Positions 6,052-12,687 of a DNA stretch of 12,687 bases are shown here, piece by piece. The translations under genes and the position numbers were made by a program. The stretch lies in the NCBI GenBank assembly GCA_005885325.1, contig VAYX01000051.1, forward strand, positions 1-12,687, given 5' to 3'. Numbering within the stretch: the stretch's first letter is position 1; each line of letters opens with the position of its first letter. The notes beneath the pieces were generated by a model, which worked only from the letters and a program-made list of their open reading frames with translations, had not been told where the DNA came from and made no database searches. The stretch is from Actinomycetota bacterium (GTDB taxonomy: Bacteria; Actinomycetota; UBA4738; HRBIN12).

Positions 6052-6909
6052 ATGGCCCTCCCCACCAGAGCGCGAAGCGCGAGGCTCGTGGTGGTGGCGC
6101 TCGTCTCCGTGTCACTCCTCACGATCACGGTCGACTACCGGGAGGGAAACAACGGTCCGCTCGCCAGCTTGGGGCGGGTCGCGCTCACGGTGATCAGCCC
6201 CCTACAGGAGGTCATGTCCAAGGTCACGCACCCGATCGGCAACTTCTTCTCCACGCTGGTCCGCCTTCCCGCCATCCGAGCCGAGAACGAGCGGTTGAAG
6301 AACCATGTCGCCGAACTGGAGTCGCAGGTGGCCACGGGAGCCACGGACGAGCAGCGTCTTCACGAGCTGGAAGGGCTGCTCGAGGTGACCCAGAGCCTCG
6401 GTCCGAACGTGCGCACCACGGCGGCACAGGTGATCGCGAGCGGGGTCTCGAACTTCGAGTGGACGATCACGATCAACAAGGGTTCGAACCAGGGGATCAA
6501 GCTCGACCTGCCGGTCGTCGCGAGCGGCAAGCGCTTGGTGGGCCACGTCATCCGCGTCGCGCCCGACTCCTCGATCGTGCAGCTCATCGTGGATCCTGAT
6601 TCAGCGGTCGCGGGGCGGCTGGCGATCTCCAGGACCACCGGCCTGCTGACCGGCCAGGGCGACCGCGACATGAGGATGGGGCTGGTGGACACGAGCATCG
6701 AGGTCCAGGCGGGGGAGCAAGTCGTCACGGCCGGGTACCGGATCCCCGGCGGGGCGCAGAGCCTGTATCCGCCCGGCATCCTGATCGGCACGGTCTCGCA
6801 TGTGGTCCCCGACGTCGCCGCCCTCGAGAAGTTCATCACGGTGGCGCCGGCGGTCGACTTCTCGAGCCTCGACATCGTCTTGGTGGTCCTTTCGGGTGGG
6901 CCGAGGTAG
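6052..6909 (+). CDS. mreC: Rod shape-determining protein MreC
   Basis: MreC is a bitopic membrane protein that links MreB filaments to PBP2 and RodA on the outer face of the membrane. The 285-residue product has one N-terminal membrane segment (residues 11-28, RLVVVALVSVSLLTITVD), a coiled coil with ENERLKNHVAELE (78-90) extending to about 113, and the beta-rich MreC core. INKGSNQGIK (141-150) and YPPGILIGTV (239-248) are family hallmarks. The ATG lies 4 nt after the mreB stop, with a GGG run rather than a strong SD. MreD follows after 8 nt. Confidence 0.95.
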   Translation: MALPTRARSARLVVVALVSVSLLTITVDYREGNNGPLASLGRVALTVISPLQEVMSKVTHPIGNFFSTLVRLPAIRAENERLKNHVAELESQVATGATDEQRLHELEGLLEVTQSLGPNVRTTAAQVIASGVSNFEWTITINKGSNQGIKLDLPVVASGKRLVGHVIRVAPDSSIVQLIVDPDSAVAGRLAISRTTGLLTGQGDRDMRMGLVDTSIEVQAGEQVVTAGYRIPGGAQSLYPPGILIGTVSHVVPDVAALEKFITVAPAVDFSSLDIVLVVLSGGPR

Positions 6910-6917
6910 CCTGCCTC

Positions 6918-7424
6918 GTGCGCCGGTTCCTCACCCTTGCAGTGGTGATCGTCACGGCGTTGCTGCTCCAGACCACGGTGTTCGCCGATGTCCGCCTGCT
7001 CGGCGCCCGCCCCGAGCTCATGTATCTGCTGACGATCGTGTTCGCCATGCTGGAAGGACCGTCCTCCGGCGCGATCACCGGCTTCGCCGGCGGGATGGCT
7101 CAGGACTTCCTGCTCAACCAGCCCAAGGGCATCACCGCCCTCACCCTCACCCTGCTCGGCTACGCCGTGGGGCTGCTCCGCCAATACGTCGTCAGTCCCT
7201 CTCCGGTGCTTCCGGTCTTCGTCGTGGCGGGTGGGACCTTCTGCGGTGTCCTGTTCTACGGGCTGGTGTCCTTCCTGCTCGGACAGTTCAACAGCAACGC
7301 CCTGTACCTGTTCAGGGTGGCCGCGCTCTCGGCCGTGTACAACGCCATCCTGACCCCGCTCGTGTACCCGGTCCTTCGACGGGCGGCCGAGGCATCGCGG
7401 TCACAGCGCGTGGTGCGGTGGTGA
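6918..7424 (+). CDS. mreD: Rod shape-determining membrane protein MreD
   Basis: MreD is a small polytopic membrane partner of MreC. The 168-residue protein is very hydrophobic, with about five or six membrane segments (roughly 4-22, 34-48, 50-66, 70-88, 97-122 and 132-153). The pattern GAITGFAGGMAQDFLL (51-66) matches the conserved Gly-x3-Gly-x3-Asp region of MreD. GTG 6918-6920 is the start; it follows the mreC stop by 8 nt and leads directly into the first membrane segment. MreD sequences diverge strongly, so operon position adds much to the call. Confidence 0.92.
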   Translation: MRRFLTLAVVIVTALLLQTTVFADVRLLGARPELMYLLTIVFAMLEGPSSGAITGFAGGMAQDFLLNQPKGITALTLTLLGYAVGLLRQYVVSPSPVLPVFVVAGGTFCGVLFYGLVSFLLGQFNSNALYLFRVAALSAVYNAILTPLVYPVLRRAAEASRSQRVVRW

Positions 7425-7431
7425 CGAGGCG

Positions 7432-9348
7432 GTGACCGAGGGCCGGACCGGGCTGCGACTGAAGGTGTTCGCCGCGCTCGTTGCGTTCATGTTCGCCGCG
7501 CTCACCACACGGCTGTGGTTCCTCCAGGTGCTGGCGGCGGGCCAGTTCCGTGATCAGGCGAAGCAGAACGCCGTGCGCCTCATGGATCTCCCGGCGCCGC
7601 GAGGCCGGATCCTCGACGACAACGGCAACCTCCTGGTGAAGAACCGGGTGAGCCTGGTGGTCACGGTGAACAAGCAAGCGGCCGGGTCGCGCCTGGAAGA
7701 GGAGCTCTACCGGCTGTCCAAGCTGCTCGACGTGCCGGCGGCGGAGCTCGCCGCGCGGGTCGAGGATCCGCGCTACTACGTGTTCCAGCCCGTCCCGGTC
7801 CAGGCCGACGTGGGCAAGCGCATGGACTTCTACATCAGCGAGCACGAGAAGGAGTTTCCCGGCGTGGCCGTCGTCGCGGAGCCCGTCCGCGTCTATCCGG
7901 AAGGGAGCCTCGCCGCCCACGTCCTGGGGTATCTGGGACAGATCAGCCCCGAGCAGCTGAAGGATCCTGCCTTAGCCGGCTACCGCGCGGGCGACGAGGT
8001 CGGCGTCACCGGTGTGGAGTCGCAATACGAGCGCTTCCTGCGAGGGACGGAAGGCGTCGTCAAGTACCGGGTCAACTCGGCCGGCCAGAACCTGGGCCAG
8101 ATCGGCGAACAACCGCCCGTCCCGGGCCAGGACGTCGTCCTCACCATCGACACCGAGGCCCAGAAGATCGCCGAGGAGAGCCTGAATCTCGGCCTGCAAT
8201 ACGCCCACGGCATCTACGACTCGGGCACGGGGCGCGACTTCCAGGCGAACGGTGGTGCCGTCGTGGTCATGGATCCGGCCACCGGCGCGATCAAGGCACT
8301 GGCCTCCGCCCCGTCCTTCGATCCGTCGGTGTTCGTCCGGAGCATGAGCTCGGGCGAGTACGAGCGACGATTCGGGGCGGCCAAGGGCTATCCGCTCCTC
8401 GACCGGGCCATCCAGGGCCTGTACCCACCGGGATCCACGTACAAGCCGTTCGTCCTTCTGTCCGCGCTCCGACGGGGGATCGTGTCGACCACGGACTATT
8501 ACCCCTGCCCCCCGTCCTGGGCCGTGCCCGAGGATCCCCTGCACGAGGTGTTCCATAACTGGACCACGGCGAACCTGGGGTCGATCACGCTGGCTCGGTC
8601 CCTGTACGACTCCTGCGACACCGTCTTCTACCCGATCGGGTACGAGTACTGGCGGCGGTACTACCCACCGACCGATCCGCCGGTCGAACAGATCCAGCGC
8701 GACCTCCAGGCGTTCGGGTTCGGCCGGCCCACCAGTGTCGACCTGCCGTTCGAGCAGGAGGGCCGGGTTCCGGATGCCGCATGGAAGGCGGCCATCCACA
8801 AGAAGTACCCGAAGTCGTTCCCCGACGGCCAGTGGTTCCCCGGCGACTTCATCAACATGTCGATCGGGCAGGGCGACACGCTCGTCACCCCGCTCCAGCT
8901 CGCCGCGGGGTACTCGGCGATCCAGAACGGCGGCCGGGCTTGCGTGCCCCACGTCTTCCTGCGGGCTCAGGAGGCGGACGGCCATGTCCTGCATTCGTGG
9001 CACCCCCGGTGCCACCGGATCCCGTTCCTCCAGGCGCAGATCGAGTACGTCCGCCAGGCCCTGACCCAGGTCCCGCTGCAAGGGACCGCCGCCTCGGCGT
9101 TCGTCGGGTTCCCCTTCTCGCAGGTCCAGGTGGCCGGCAAGACCGGCACGGCCCAGGTGTTCGGTCAGCAGGACTACTCGTGGTTCGCGGCCATGACCCA
9201 GGCCCAGGGCAAGCAGTACGTCGTGGTGGCCCTGGTCGAACAGGGAGGACACGGCTCGACCACCGCGGCGCCCATCGTGCGACGGATCATCGAGGGGCTC
9301 TACGGCCTGACGAACACGCAGTTCACGTACGGCGGGGTGACGGACTGA
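7432..9348 (+). CDS. mrdA: Penicillin-binding protein 2 (elongasome transpeptidase)
   Basis: This class B PBP cross-links peptidoglycan during rod elongation as the partner of RodA. The 638-residue protein has an N-terminal membrane anchor (about 10-33), the pedestal motif RGRILDDNGNLL (58-69, where most family members have DRNG) and a transpeptidase domain. The active-site motifs are SxxK at S335-TY-K338 (PPGSTYKPF), SCD at 394-396 in place of the general SxN, and KTG at 570-572 (VAGKTGTAQ). A D in the third position of the second motif is, as I recall, usual in the PBP2 subgroup. SIGQGDTLVTPLQLA (477-491) is also typical. Start GTG 7432 follows the mreD stop by 7 nt. The stop TGA shares its last base with the rodA ATG. 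A rare TTA codon encodes Leu181. Confidence 0.96.
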   Translation: MTEGRTGLRLKVFAALVAFMFAALTTRLWFLQVLAAGQFRDQAKQNAVRLMDLPAPRGRILDDNGNLLVKNRVSLVVTVNKQAAGSRLEEELYRLSKLLDVPAAELAARVEDPRYYVFQPVPVQADVGKRMDFYISEHEKEFPGVAVVAEPVRVYPEGSLAAHVLGYLGQISPEQLKDPALAGYRAGDEVGVTGVESQYERFLRGTEGVVKYRVNSAGQNLGQIGEQPPVPGQDVVLTIDTEAQKIAEESLNLGLQYAHGIYDSGTGRDFQANGGAVVVMDPATGAIKALASAPSFDPSVFVRSMSSGEYERRFGAAKGYPLLDRAIQGLYPPGSTYKPFVLLSALRRGIVSTTDYYPCPPSWAVPEDPLHEVFHNWTTANLGSITLARSLYDSCDTVFYPIGYEYWRRYYPPTDPPVEQIQRDLQAFGFGRPTSVDLPFEQEGRVPDAAWKAAIHKKYPKSFPDGQWFPGDFINMSIGQGDTLVTPLQLAAGYSAIQNGGRACVPHVFLRAQEADGHVLHSWHPRCHRIPFLQAQIEYVRQALTQVPLQGTAASAFVGFPFSQVQVAGKTGTAQVFGQQDYSWFAAMTQAQGKQYVVVALVEQGGHGSTTAAPIVRRIIEGLYGLTNTQFTYGGVTD

Positions 9349-10487
9349 TGGACGTCGTCGCGACCAAGCCGTACGTGTCGGAACGCCGGCCGCTCCGGCA
9401 TCTCGACCCCATCTTGCTTCTCTCCGTGCTCGCCCTGGGGATCGTGGGCCTGGTCACGATCTACTCCGCCACCCACGCGTCGCTCGTGGCCCAGCGGATC
9501 GACCCGGGGTTCTACCTGAAGAAGCAGTTGACCTTCGTCACGCTCGGCGTCGTGGTCATCCTGGTCGCCGCGAGCTTCGACTACCGGTTCGTCAAAGTCT
9601 ACGCGGGCATCATCTACGTGGCGAGCCTCGCCCTGCTGGTCCTGGTCCGAACGCCGCTCGGCACGACCGTCCGCGGGTCCCAGCGGTGGTTCCAGCTGTT
9701 CGGGTTCCAGCTCGCACCCTCCGAGCTGGCCAAGCTGGCACTGGTCGCCATGCTTGCTGCATTCCTGTCGCAGCTCCGGTCGAGCGACCTGTCCCTCCAG
9801 GCTTTGTACCGAGCGACCGCGATCGCCGCCGTCCCCGGGCTCCTGGTCTTCCTCCAGCCCGACCTCGGGACGTCGATCGTCCTCGTGGCCATCCTCGTGG
9901 GGATCCTGGTCGTGGCGGGGGCCAGGGCCCGGCACCTGGGAGTGCTTGCGCTCACTGCCATCGTGCTGATCTTCGGGGCGCTCCAGCTCGGCCTGGTGAA
10001 GGACTATCAGATCGCCCGGCTCACCGCGTTCTTCGATCCCCAGAACGACCCGCAGCGATCCGACTACAACCGGACCCAGGCGGAGATCGCGATCGGCTCG
10101 GGCGGGCTGCTCGGCCGAGGCTACCTGAAGGGCACGCAGACGAACCTGGACTTCGTGCCGGAGCAGCACACCGACTTCATCTTCACGGTGATCGGGGAGG
10201 AGTTCGGCTTCGTCGGGGCCATCTTCGTGCTGATGTTGTTCGCCCTCCTCATCTGGCGAGCGGTCAGGATCGCGCTGTTAGCCAAGGACCCCTTCGGAAC
10301 GTATCTCGCGGCGGGCATCGCATCGATGCTCGCCATCCAGGTGTTCGTGAACGTGGGGATGACGCTCGGGATCATGCCGATCACCGGGATCCCCCTCCCG
10401 TTCGTGTCCTACGGCGGGAGCTCGTTCCTGACGAACTGCGCGGCCGTGGGGTTGCTCCTGAACGTCCACATGCGTCGCCTGGTGTAG
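9348..10487 (+). CDS. rodA: Peptidoglycan glycosyltransferase RodA (SEDS family)
   Basis: RodA polymerises lipid II into glycan strands in the elongasome, working with PBP2. The 379-residue protein has about ten membrane segments and clear SEDS signatures: SQRWFQLFGFQLAPSELAKL (111-130), QPDLGTS (170-176), SGGLLGRG (251-258), PEQHTDFIFTVIGEEFG (271-287), which contains the conserved Asp276, and GIPLPFVSYGGSS (347-359). The frame is open upstream to 8781 inside mrdA, but ATG 9348-9350 overlaps the mrdA stop (TGATG) and gives the right length. RodA is preferred over FtsW because it sits next to PBP2 and mreBCD. A rare TTA codon encodes Leu311. It is the last gene of the operon. Confidence 0.95.
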   Translation: MDVVATKPYVSERRPLRHLDPILLLSVLALGIVGLVTIYSATHASLVAQRIDPGFYLKKQLTFVTLGVVVILVAASFDYRFVKVYAGIIYVASLALLVLVRTPLGTTVRGSQRWFQLFGFQLAPSELAKLALVAMLAAFLSQLRSSDLSLQALYRATAIAAVPGLLVFLQPDLGTSIVLVAILVGILVVAGARARHLGVLALTAIVLIFGALQLGLVKDYQIARLTAFFDPQNDPQRSDYNRTQAEIAIGSGGLLGRGYLKGTQTNLDFVPEQHTDFIFTVIGEEFGFVGAIFVLMLFALLIWRAVRIALLAKDPFGTYLAAGIASMLAIQVFVNVGMTLGIMPITGIPLPFVSYGGSSFLTNCAAVGLLLNVHMRRLV

Positions 10488-10494
10488 CCGACGA

Positions 10495-10513
10495 GTGGGT
10501 TTCGAGGACCCGC
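10495..10513. terminator. Weak hairpin between convergent rodA and the kinase gene
   Basis: GTGGGT-ttcgagg-ACCCGC can form a 6-bp stem (one G-T wobble) with a 7-nt loop inside the 30-nt gap between the two stop codons. There is no T-run on either side, so it is at best a weak or factor-assisted terminator. Confidence 0.25.
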
Positions 10514-10517
10514 CGCT

Positions 10518-11717
10518 TCACTCCTCGATGGCGATGGTCCACCGGAACGTGGATCCCTCCGGCCCCGAGGACTCGAGGACCACGTCGCCGCCCATCGAAC
10601 GGGCGGCGCCGCGGGCGAGCGACAAGCCGAAGCCCAGACCCTGATGGACCCGCACGTTCAGATCCTCGACCTGCTCGAGGAAGCCGAAGATCCGCTCGCG
10701 GTCGTCGGCCTCGATCCCGGGTCCCGCATCCGTGACGCGAACCTCGGTCCCCCCCTGGCCCCGGGCCACCTGGACGGTCACCGCCGCGTCGGGTGGTGAG
10801 AACTCGAGCGCGTTGGCCACGAGCTCCCCGAGGATCCTCCGCCCGACGACCGGGCTGAGCGTCGCGGCGAACGGGCCACCCTTGGCCACGACCCGGACCC
10901 GGGGATACGGCGAGGCCACCTCCTGGGCCAGGGCCGCCACGTCCACCTTCTCCGCCATCCCGGCGTCGATCGTGAGCTCGAACCGTTCCACCAGCCGGGT
11001 GAGGGCCTCCGAGCGCTCGACGATCCGGTCCAGGAGCTCCTGGCGTTGGGGGAACGAGTCGTCGGCCTTGGCCAGGGTCTGGGCCATCCCCAAGATGACC
11101 GTGACCGGCGTGCGGAGCTCGTGGGAGAGCCGCGCCACCAGCTCGTGCCGTCGCGCGGCCCGCTCGACCAGCGCCGCTTGGGCCTCCTCGAGCTCTCTGG
11201 TCCGGCGGCGCTCCCGCTCGAGGGCCTCCGTGAGCTCCCCGATGACCCTGGGGGTGACCTCGGGAGAGAGGACGCCACCTCCCAGGGCGGCGTGCAGGAC
11301 GGCGCTCAGGATCTCGTCGCCGTCGGAATCCTTCAGGACGTACCCCGAAGCGCCTGCCACGAGCATCTCTCGGACGATGTCCTGGTCCTCGTGTCCGGAC
11401 AGCGCGACGATGCCGAGGGACGGATGCAGCTGTTTCAGCCGCCGGGTGGTCTGGATCCCGTCCATGTCCGGCATGCGGACGTCCATCAGGACGACGTCGG
11501 GATCGACCACCGGCACGAGCTCCAGGGCCTCGGGGCCGGAACGGGCCTCGCCCACCACGTCGAGGTCGCCGGCCTCGAGCAGGGCGAGCAGCGACTCCCG
11601 GAACCCGGCGTTGTCGTCCACCACGACGACCCTCACCCGACGGCCGGGGGTAGGCGTCGTCTGCGTGGAGGCGCCACCGCCGTGGTCGTGCGGGCCCATG
11701 AGGGAAGTGTCGGCCAC
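10518..11717 (-). CDS. Fused response-regulator receiver and histidine kinase
   Basis: A 399-residue soluble signalling protein with the receiver first and the kinase second. The receiver (residues 26-145) has the acidic pair Asp34-Asp35, phosphoacceptor Asp79 in LMDVRMPDMDG, Ser107 and Lys129 in GYVLKD. It resembles NarL-type receivers, up to the linker AALGGGVLSPEV. A charged helix (about 160-190) leads to the HisKA domain with His199 in SHELRTP, then the ATPase domain with Asn302 in LVANALEFSPP, DAGPGIE (330-336) and GLGFGLSLA (360-368). All key residues are present, so it should be active. No membrane segment or sensor domain is seen, so its input may come through the receiver. GTG 11715-11717 is used; ATG 11697-11699 is a good alternative, as neither has an SD. 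No separate partner is visible. Confidence 0.9.
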   Translation of the reverse strand: MADTSLMGPHDHGGGASTQTTPTPGRRVRVVVVDDNAGFRESLLALLEAGDLDVVGEARSGPEALELVPVVDPDVVLMDVRMPDMDGIQTTRRLKQLHPSLGIVALSGHEDQDIVREMLVAGASGYVLKDSDGDEILSAVLHAALGGGVLSPEVTPRVIGELTEALERERRRTRELEEAQAALVERAARRHELVARLSHELRTPVTVILGMAQTLAKADDSFPQRQELLDRIVERSEALTRLVERFELTIDAGMAEKVDVAALAQEVASPYPRVRVVAKGGPFAATLSPVVGRRILGELVANALEFSPPDAAVTVQVARGQGGTEVRVTDAGPGIEADDRERIFGFLEQVEDLNVRVHQGLGFGLSLARGAARSMGGDVVLESSGPEGSTFRWTIAIEE

Positions 11718-11723
11718 CGGGGG

Positions 11724-11739
11724 CCGATAGGTATATCGG
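11724..11739. promoter_or_regulatory. Inverted repeat over the candidate -10 of the receiver-kinase gene
   Basis: CCGATA-GGTA-TATCGG has perfect 6-bp arms around a 4-bp spacer and ends 7 bp upstream of the GTG start. On the minus strand TATACC (11730-11735) inside it is a reasonable -10 box, so the repeat could be an operator. No good -35 is visible. Transcription from this box would start about 5 nt before the GTG, which would explain the missing Shine-Dalgarno sequence. Confidence 0.35.
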
Positions 11740-11844
11740 ACGGCCTCCCCTTTCCTGGTCGACGTCGAGCCGACAGCGCGCTAGCCACATCGGCCTAGCC
11801 CCCGACCAGGGGATCTGCCGCCTACCCGGAACCGGCCGGTGGGT

Positions 11845-11853
11845 TGCTATCCT
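11845..11853 (+). promoter_or_regulatory. Extended -10 promoter candidate for the downstream gene
   Basis: TGC followed by TATCCT fits the TGn-TAnnnT form of an extended -10 promoter, which can work without a good -35; none is seen at 17 bp (CCCGGA). The expected start near 11860 would give a leader of about 320 nt. Confidence 0.4.
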
Positions 11854-11859
11854 GTACCT

Positions 11860-12178
11860 AGGTTTTCCTCGCCGGGCCGGGGCCGCGGGCTTCGGGCCCC
11901 GAGCGAGACAGAGGTGGCGCGGGCCAGGCCCCGCCGGCTCCGGGCAATCGCCCGCAGGGCCGCGGCCGGGGCGGCCGGTGCCGGAACAGGGCGTACAGGT
12001 TGCAGGACGAGCGGCGCTTCGCTGCGCCGAGTGGCTCACAGCCATCCGAGCGCGGTCGCGCTCCAGGGACCACCCCAGTCATCACCCTCGAAGGAGGGCG
12101 GGCTCTCCGACGTTCTCGACCCGTGCTCATCCCTGACCTCCGGCACTCCCGCGCACGAGTGGGAAGGAGTCGGAACAC
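11860..12178 (+). ncRNA. Structured 5' leader ahead of the presumed rne gene
   Basis: Perfect inverted repeats occur one after another: 11878-11884 with 11895-11901 (7 bp), 11941-11945 with 11950-11954 (5 bp, loop AATC), 12012-12017 with 12024-12029 (6 bp), 12032-12036 with 12040-12044 (5 bp, loop CAC), 12048-12054 with 12057-12063 (7 bp drawn; at least 6 bp closing a 4-nt loop) and 12085-12089 with 12094-12098 (5 bp, loop GAAG). None has a following T-run, so they do not look like terminators. In E. coli the rne leader has hairpins through which RNase E limits its own mRNA; by analogy this could be an autoregulatory leader. That role is inference, and high GC raises the chance of random stems. 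Confidence 0.4.
12164..12169 (+). promoter_or_regulatory. Shine-Dalgarno site of the right-edge gene
   Basis: AAGGAG lies 9 nt before the ATG at 12179-12181. It fixes the start of this partial gene and supports it as a real coding region. Confidence 0.75.
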
Positions 12179-12687
12179 ATGACGGAGCACACAGAGTCGC
12201 TCCAGGCCGCCGAGGCGACGCAGGGATCGGAGGACGAGGTCGGTGCGACGCCCCGCCCACGTCGGCGGCGGCGAAGCAACCGTGGGCGGGGACAGGCCGG
12301 GACCACCGGTCGCGCCGGCGAAGCGACCTCGTCGGAGACCACCGGTGAGGTCGTGGAGGGGGCCACTGCCCCCGAGCCGATCGACGGCACCCCGTCGACG
12401 GATGGTCAGACGGGCACGGCGGCGGTCCGTCGGCGTCGACACCGCGGTGGGCGGGGTCGGCGGCGACCGGGGACCGCCGCGCCGAACGGGGACACGCAGT
12501 CGCAGTCTTCGCCGGCGGCTGAGGCGGAGGCCATCGCAGAGCCCGAAGGGACCGAGGAGTCGGACGTTGCGAGGACCGGCGAGAGCCCGTCGGCGAAGCG
12601 CCGGCGGCGCCGCCGCCGGCGCAAGACCGCGCTCTCCGGCTCGACCGAAGGCGCGCCGGCGACTGAAGGGTCCGACGTCGCCGAACC
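12179..12687 (+). CDS. rne: N-terminal part of a probable ribonuclease E/G, cut by the window edge
   Basis: From ATG 12179 the frame is open to the right edge, giving 169 residues. All of it is low-complexity and predicted disordered: acidic Glu/Ser/Thr/Ala/Gly stretches broken by three arginine-rich blocks at residues 26-38 (RPRRRRRSNRGRG), 84-97 (RRRRHRGGRGRRRP) and 140-149 (eight Arg between two Lys). No catalytic domain is in view. Actinobacterial RNase E carries such an RNA-binding Arg-rich arm before its S1 and catalytic domains. As I recall, Streptomyces has rne a little downstream of the mreBCD-PBP2-rodA cluster, before rplU-rpmA, so context favours rne. Another Arg-rich RNA-binding protein such as transcription terminator Rho is the main alternative. 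The coding call is strong; the name is moderate. Confidence 0.6.
   Translation, partial: MTEHTESLQAAEATQGSEDEVGATPRPRRRRRSNRGRGQAGTTGRAGEATSSETTGEVVEGATAPEPIDGTPSTDGQTGTAAVRRRRHRGGRGRRRPGTAAPNGDTQSQSSPAAEAEAIAEPEGTEESDVARTGESPSAKRRRRRRRRKTALSGSTEGAPATEGSDVAE

Larger units (their letters stand above)
11718..12178. other. 461-bp gene-free region between the receiver-kinase gene and the presumed rne gene
   Basis: No reading frame here has a recognisable protein. The left third holds the inverted repeat at the kinase start. The middle has an extended -10 promoter and the palindrome ACCTAGGT (11856-11863). The right part is a series of hairpins ending at a good Shine-Dalgarno site. I see no tRNA, and no conserved core of RNase P RNA or tmRNA that I can recognise. 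Confidence 0.7.

Noticed and set aside
4046..6193. A 715-residue open frame on the plus strand across fabD and mreB
   Set aside because: It overlaps two certain genes in other frames, has Arg/Gly/Pro-rich low-complexity content and no recognisable domain; it is a product of high GC with few stop codons.
10381..12045. A 554-residue minus-strand frame covering the kinase and the gap
   Set aside because: It is a different frame of the receiver-kinase gene, very rich in Arg/Gly/Pro, and would read through the promoter region.
12048..12063. Strong GC hairpin as a terminator
   Set aside because: No T-run follows and transcription must continue into the gene at 12179; it is better seen as part of a leader.
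11858..12442. Minus-strand frame of 194 residues across the leader and the right-edge gene
   Set aside because: The plus-strand gene has a good SD and coding pattern; the minus frame has no motif and crosses the hairpin region.
26..12687. CRISPR arrays, tRNA or rRNA genes, insertion sequences
   Set aside because: Reading both strands showed no evenly spaced direct repeats, no cloverleaf with a TTCGA-type arm in gene-free DNA, and no transposase-like frame or terminal repeats.

Overview
The window is GC-rich bacterial chromosome that reads like an uncultured or little-studied actinomycete relative. The evidence is very high GC with many GTG starts, a fatty-acid synthase II cluster next to a complete rod-shape (elongasome) operon, and a downstream gene with an arginine-rich disordered N-terminus, as in actinobacterial RNase E. 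Chloroflexi or another high-GC phylum cannot be excluded from the sequence alone.

Layout. (1) 2-301 (+) is the C-terminal end of a probable serine hydrolase of the beta-lactamase/penicillin-binding class C group. (2) 312-4813 (-) is a six-gene fatty-acid operon, transcribed fabD, a small biotinyl/lipoyl-like protein, fabH, fabG, acpP, fabF. The first four genes are joined by three identical 4-nt GTGA stop/start overlaps, and acpP and fabF overlap by 11 nt. (3) 4814-4958 is a divergent regulatory region with a plausible sigma70-type promoter for mreB and a perfect 12-bp palindrome ahead of fabD. (4) 4959-10487 (+) is mreB, mreC, mreD, mrdA (PBP2), rodA, tightly packed: the actin-like filament, its membrane partners, and the transpeptidase/glycosyltransferase pair that builds the lateral cell wall. 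(5) 10518-11717 (-) is a fused response-regulator receiver plus histidine kinase. (6) 11718-12178 has no gene; it holds an operator-like inverted repeat at the kinase start, a likely extended -10 promoter and a leader with at least six perfect hairpins. (7) 12179-12687 (+) is the start of a protein cut by the window edge, most probably RNase E/G.

How the parts relate. FabD loads malonyl onto ACP, FabH starts chains, FabF elongates them and FabG reduces the keto group, so the cluster makes acyl chains for membrane lipids. The divergent operon makes the wall-elongation machine. A shared 145-bp control region between the two suggests possible co-ordination of membrane and wall synthesis, which is inference.

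Most of the window is conserved housekeeping. The less ordinary items are the small barrel-sandwich-hybrid protein inside the fab operon, which lacks the modifiable lysine at the usual place; the receiver-first histidine kinase; and the heavily structured leader before the presumed rne gene. I saw no mobile element, CRISPR array, tRNA or rRNA.
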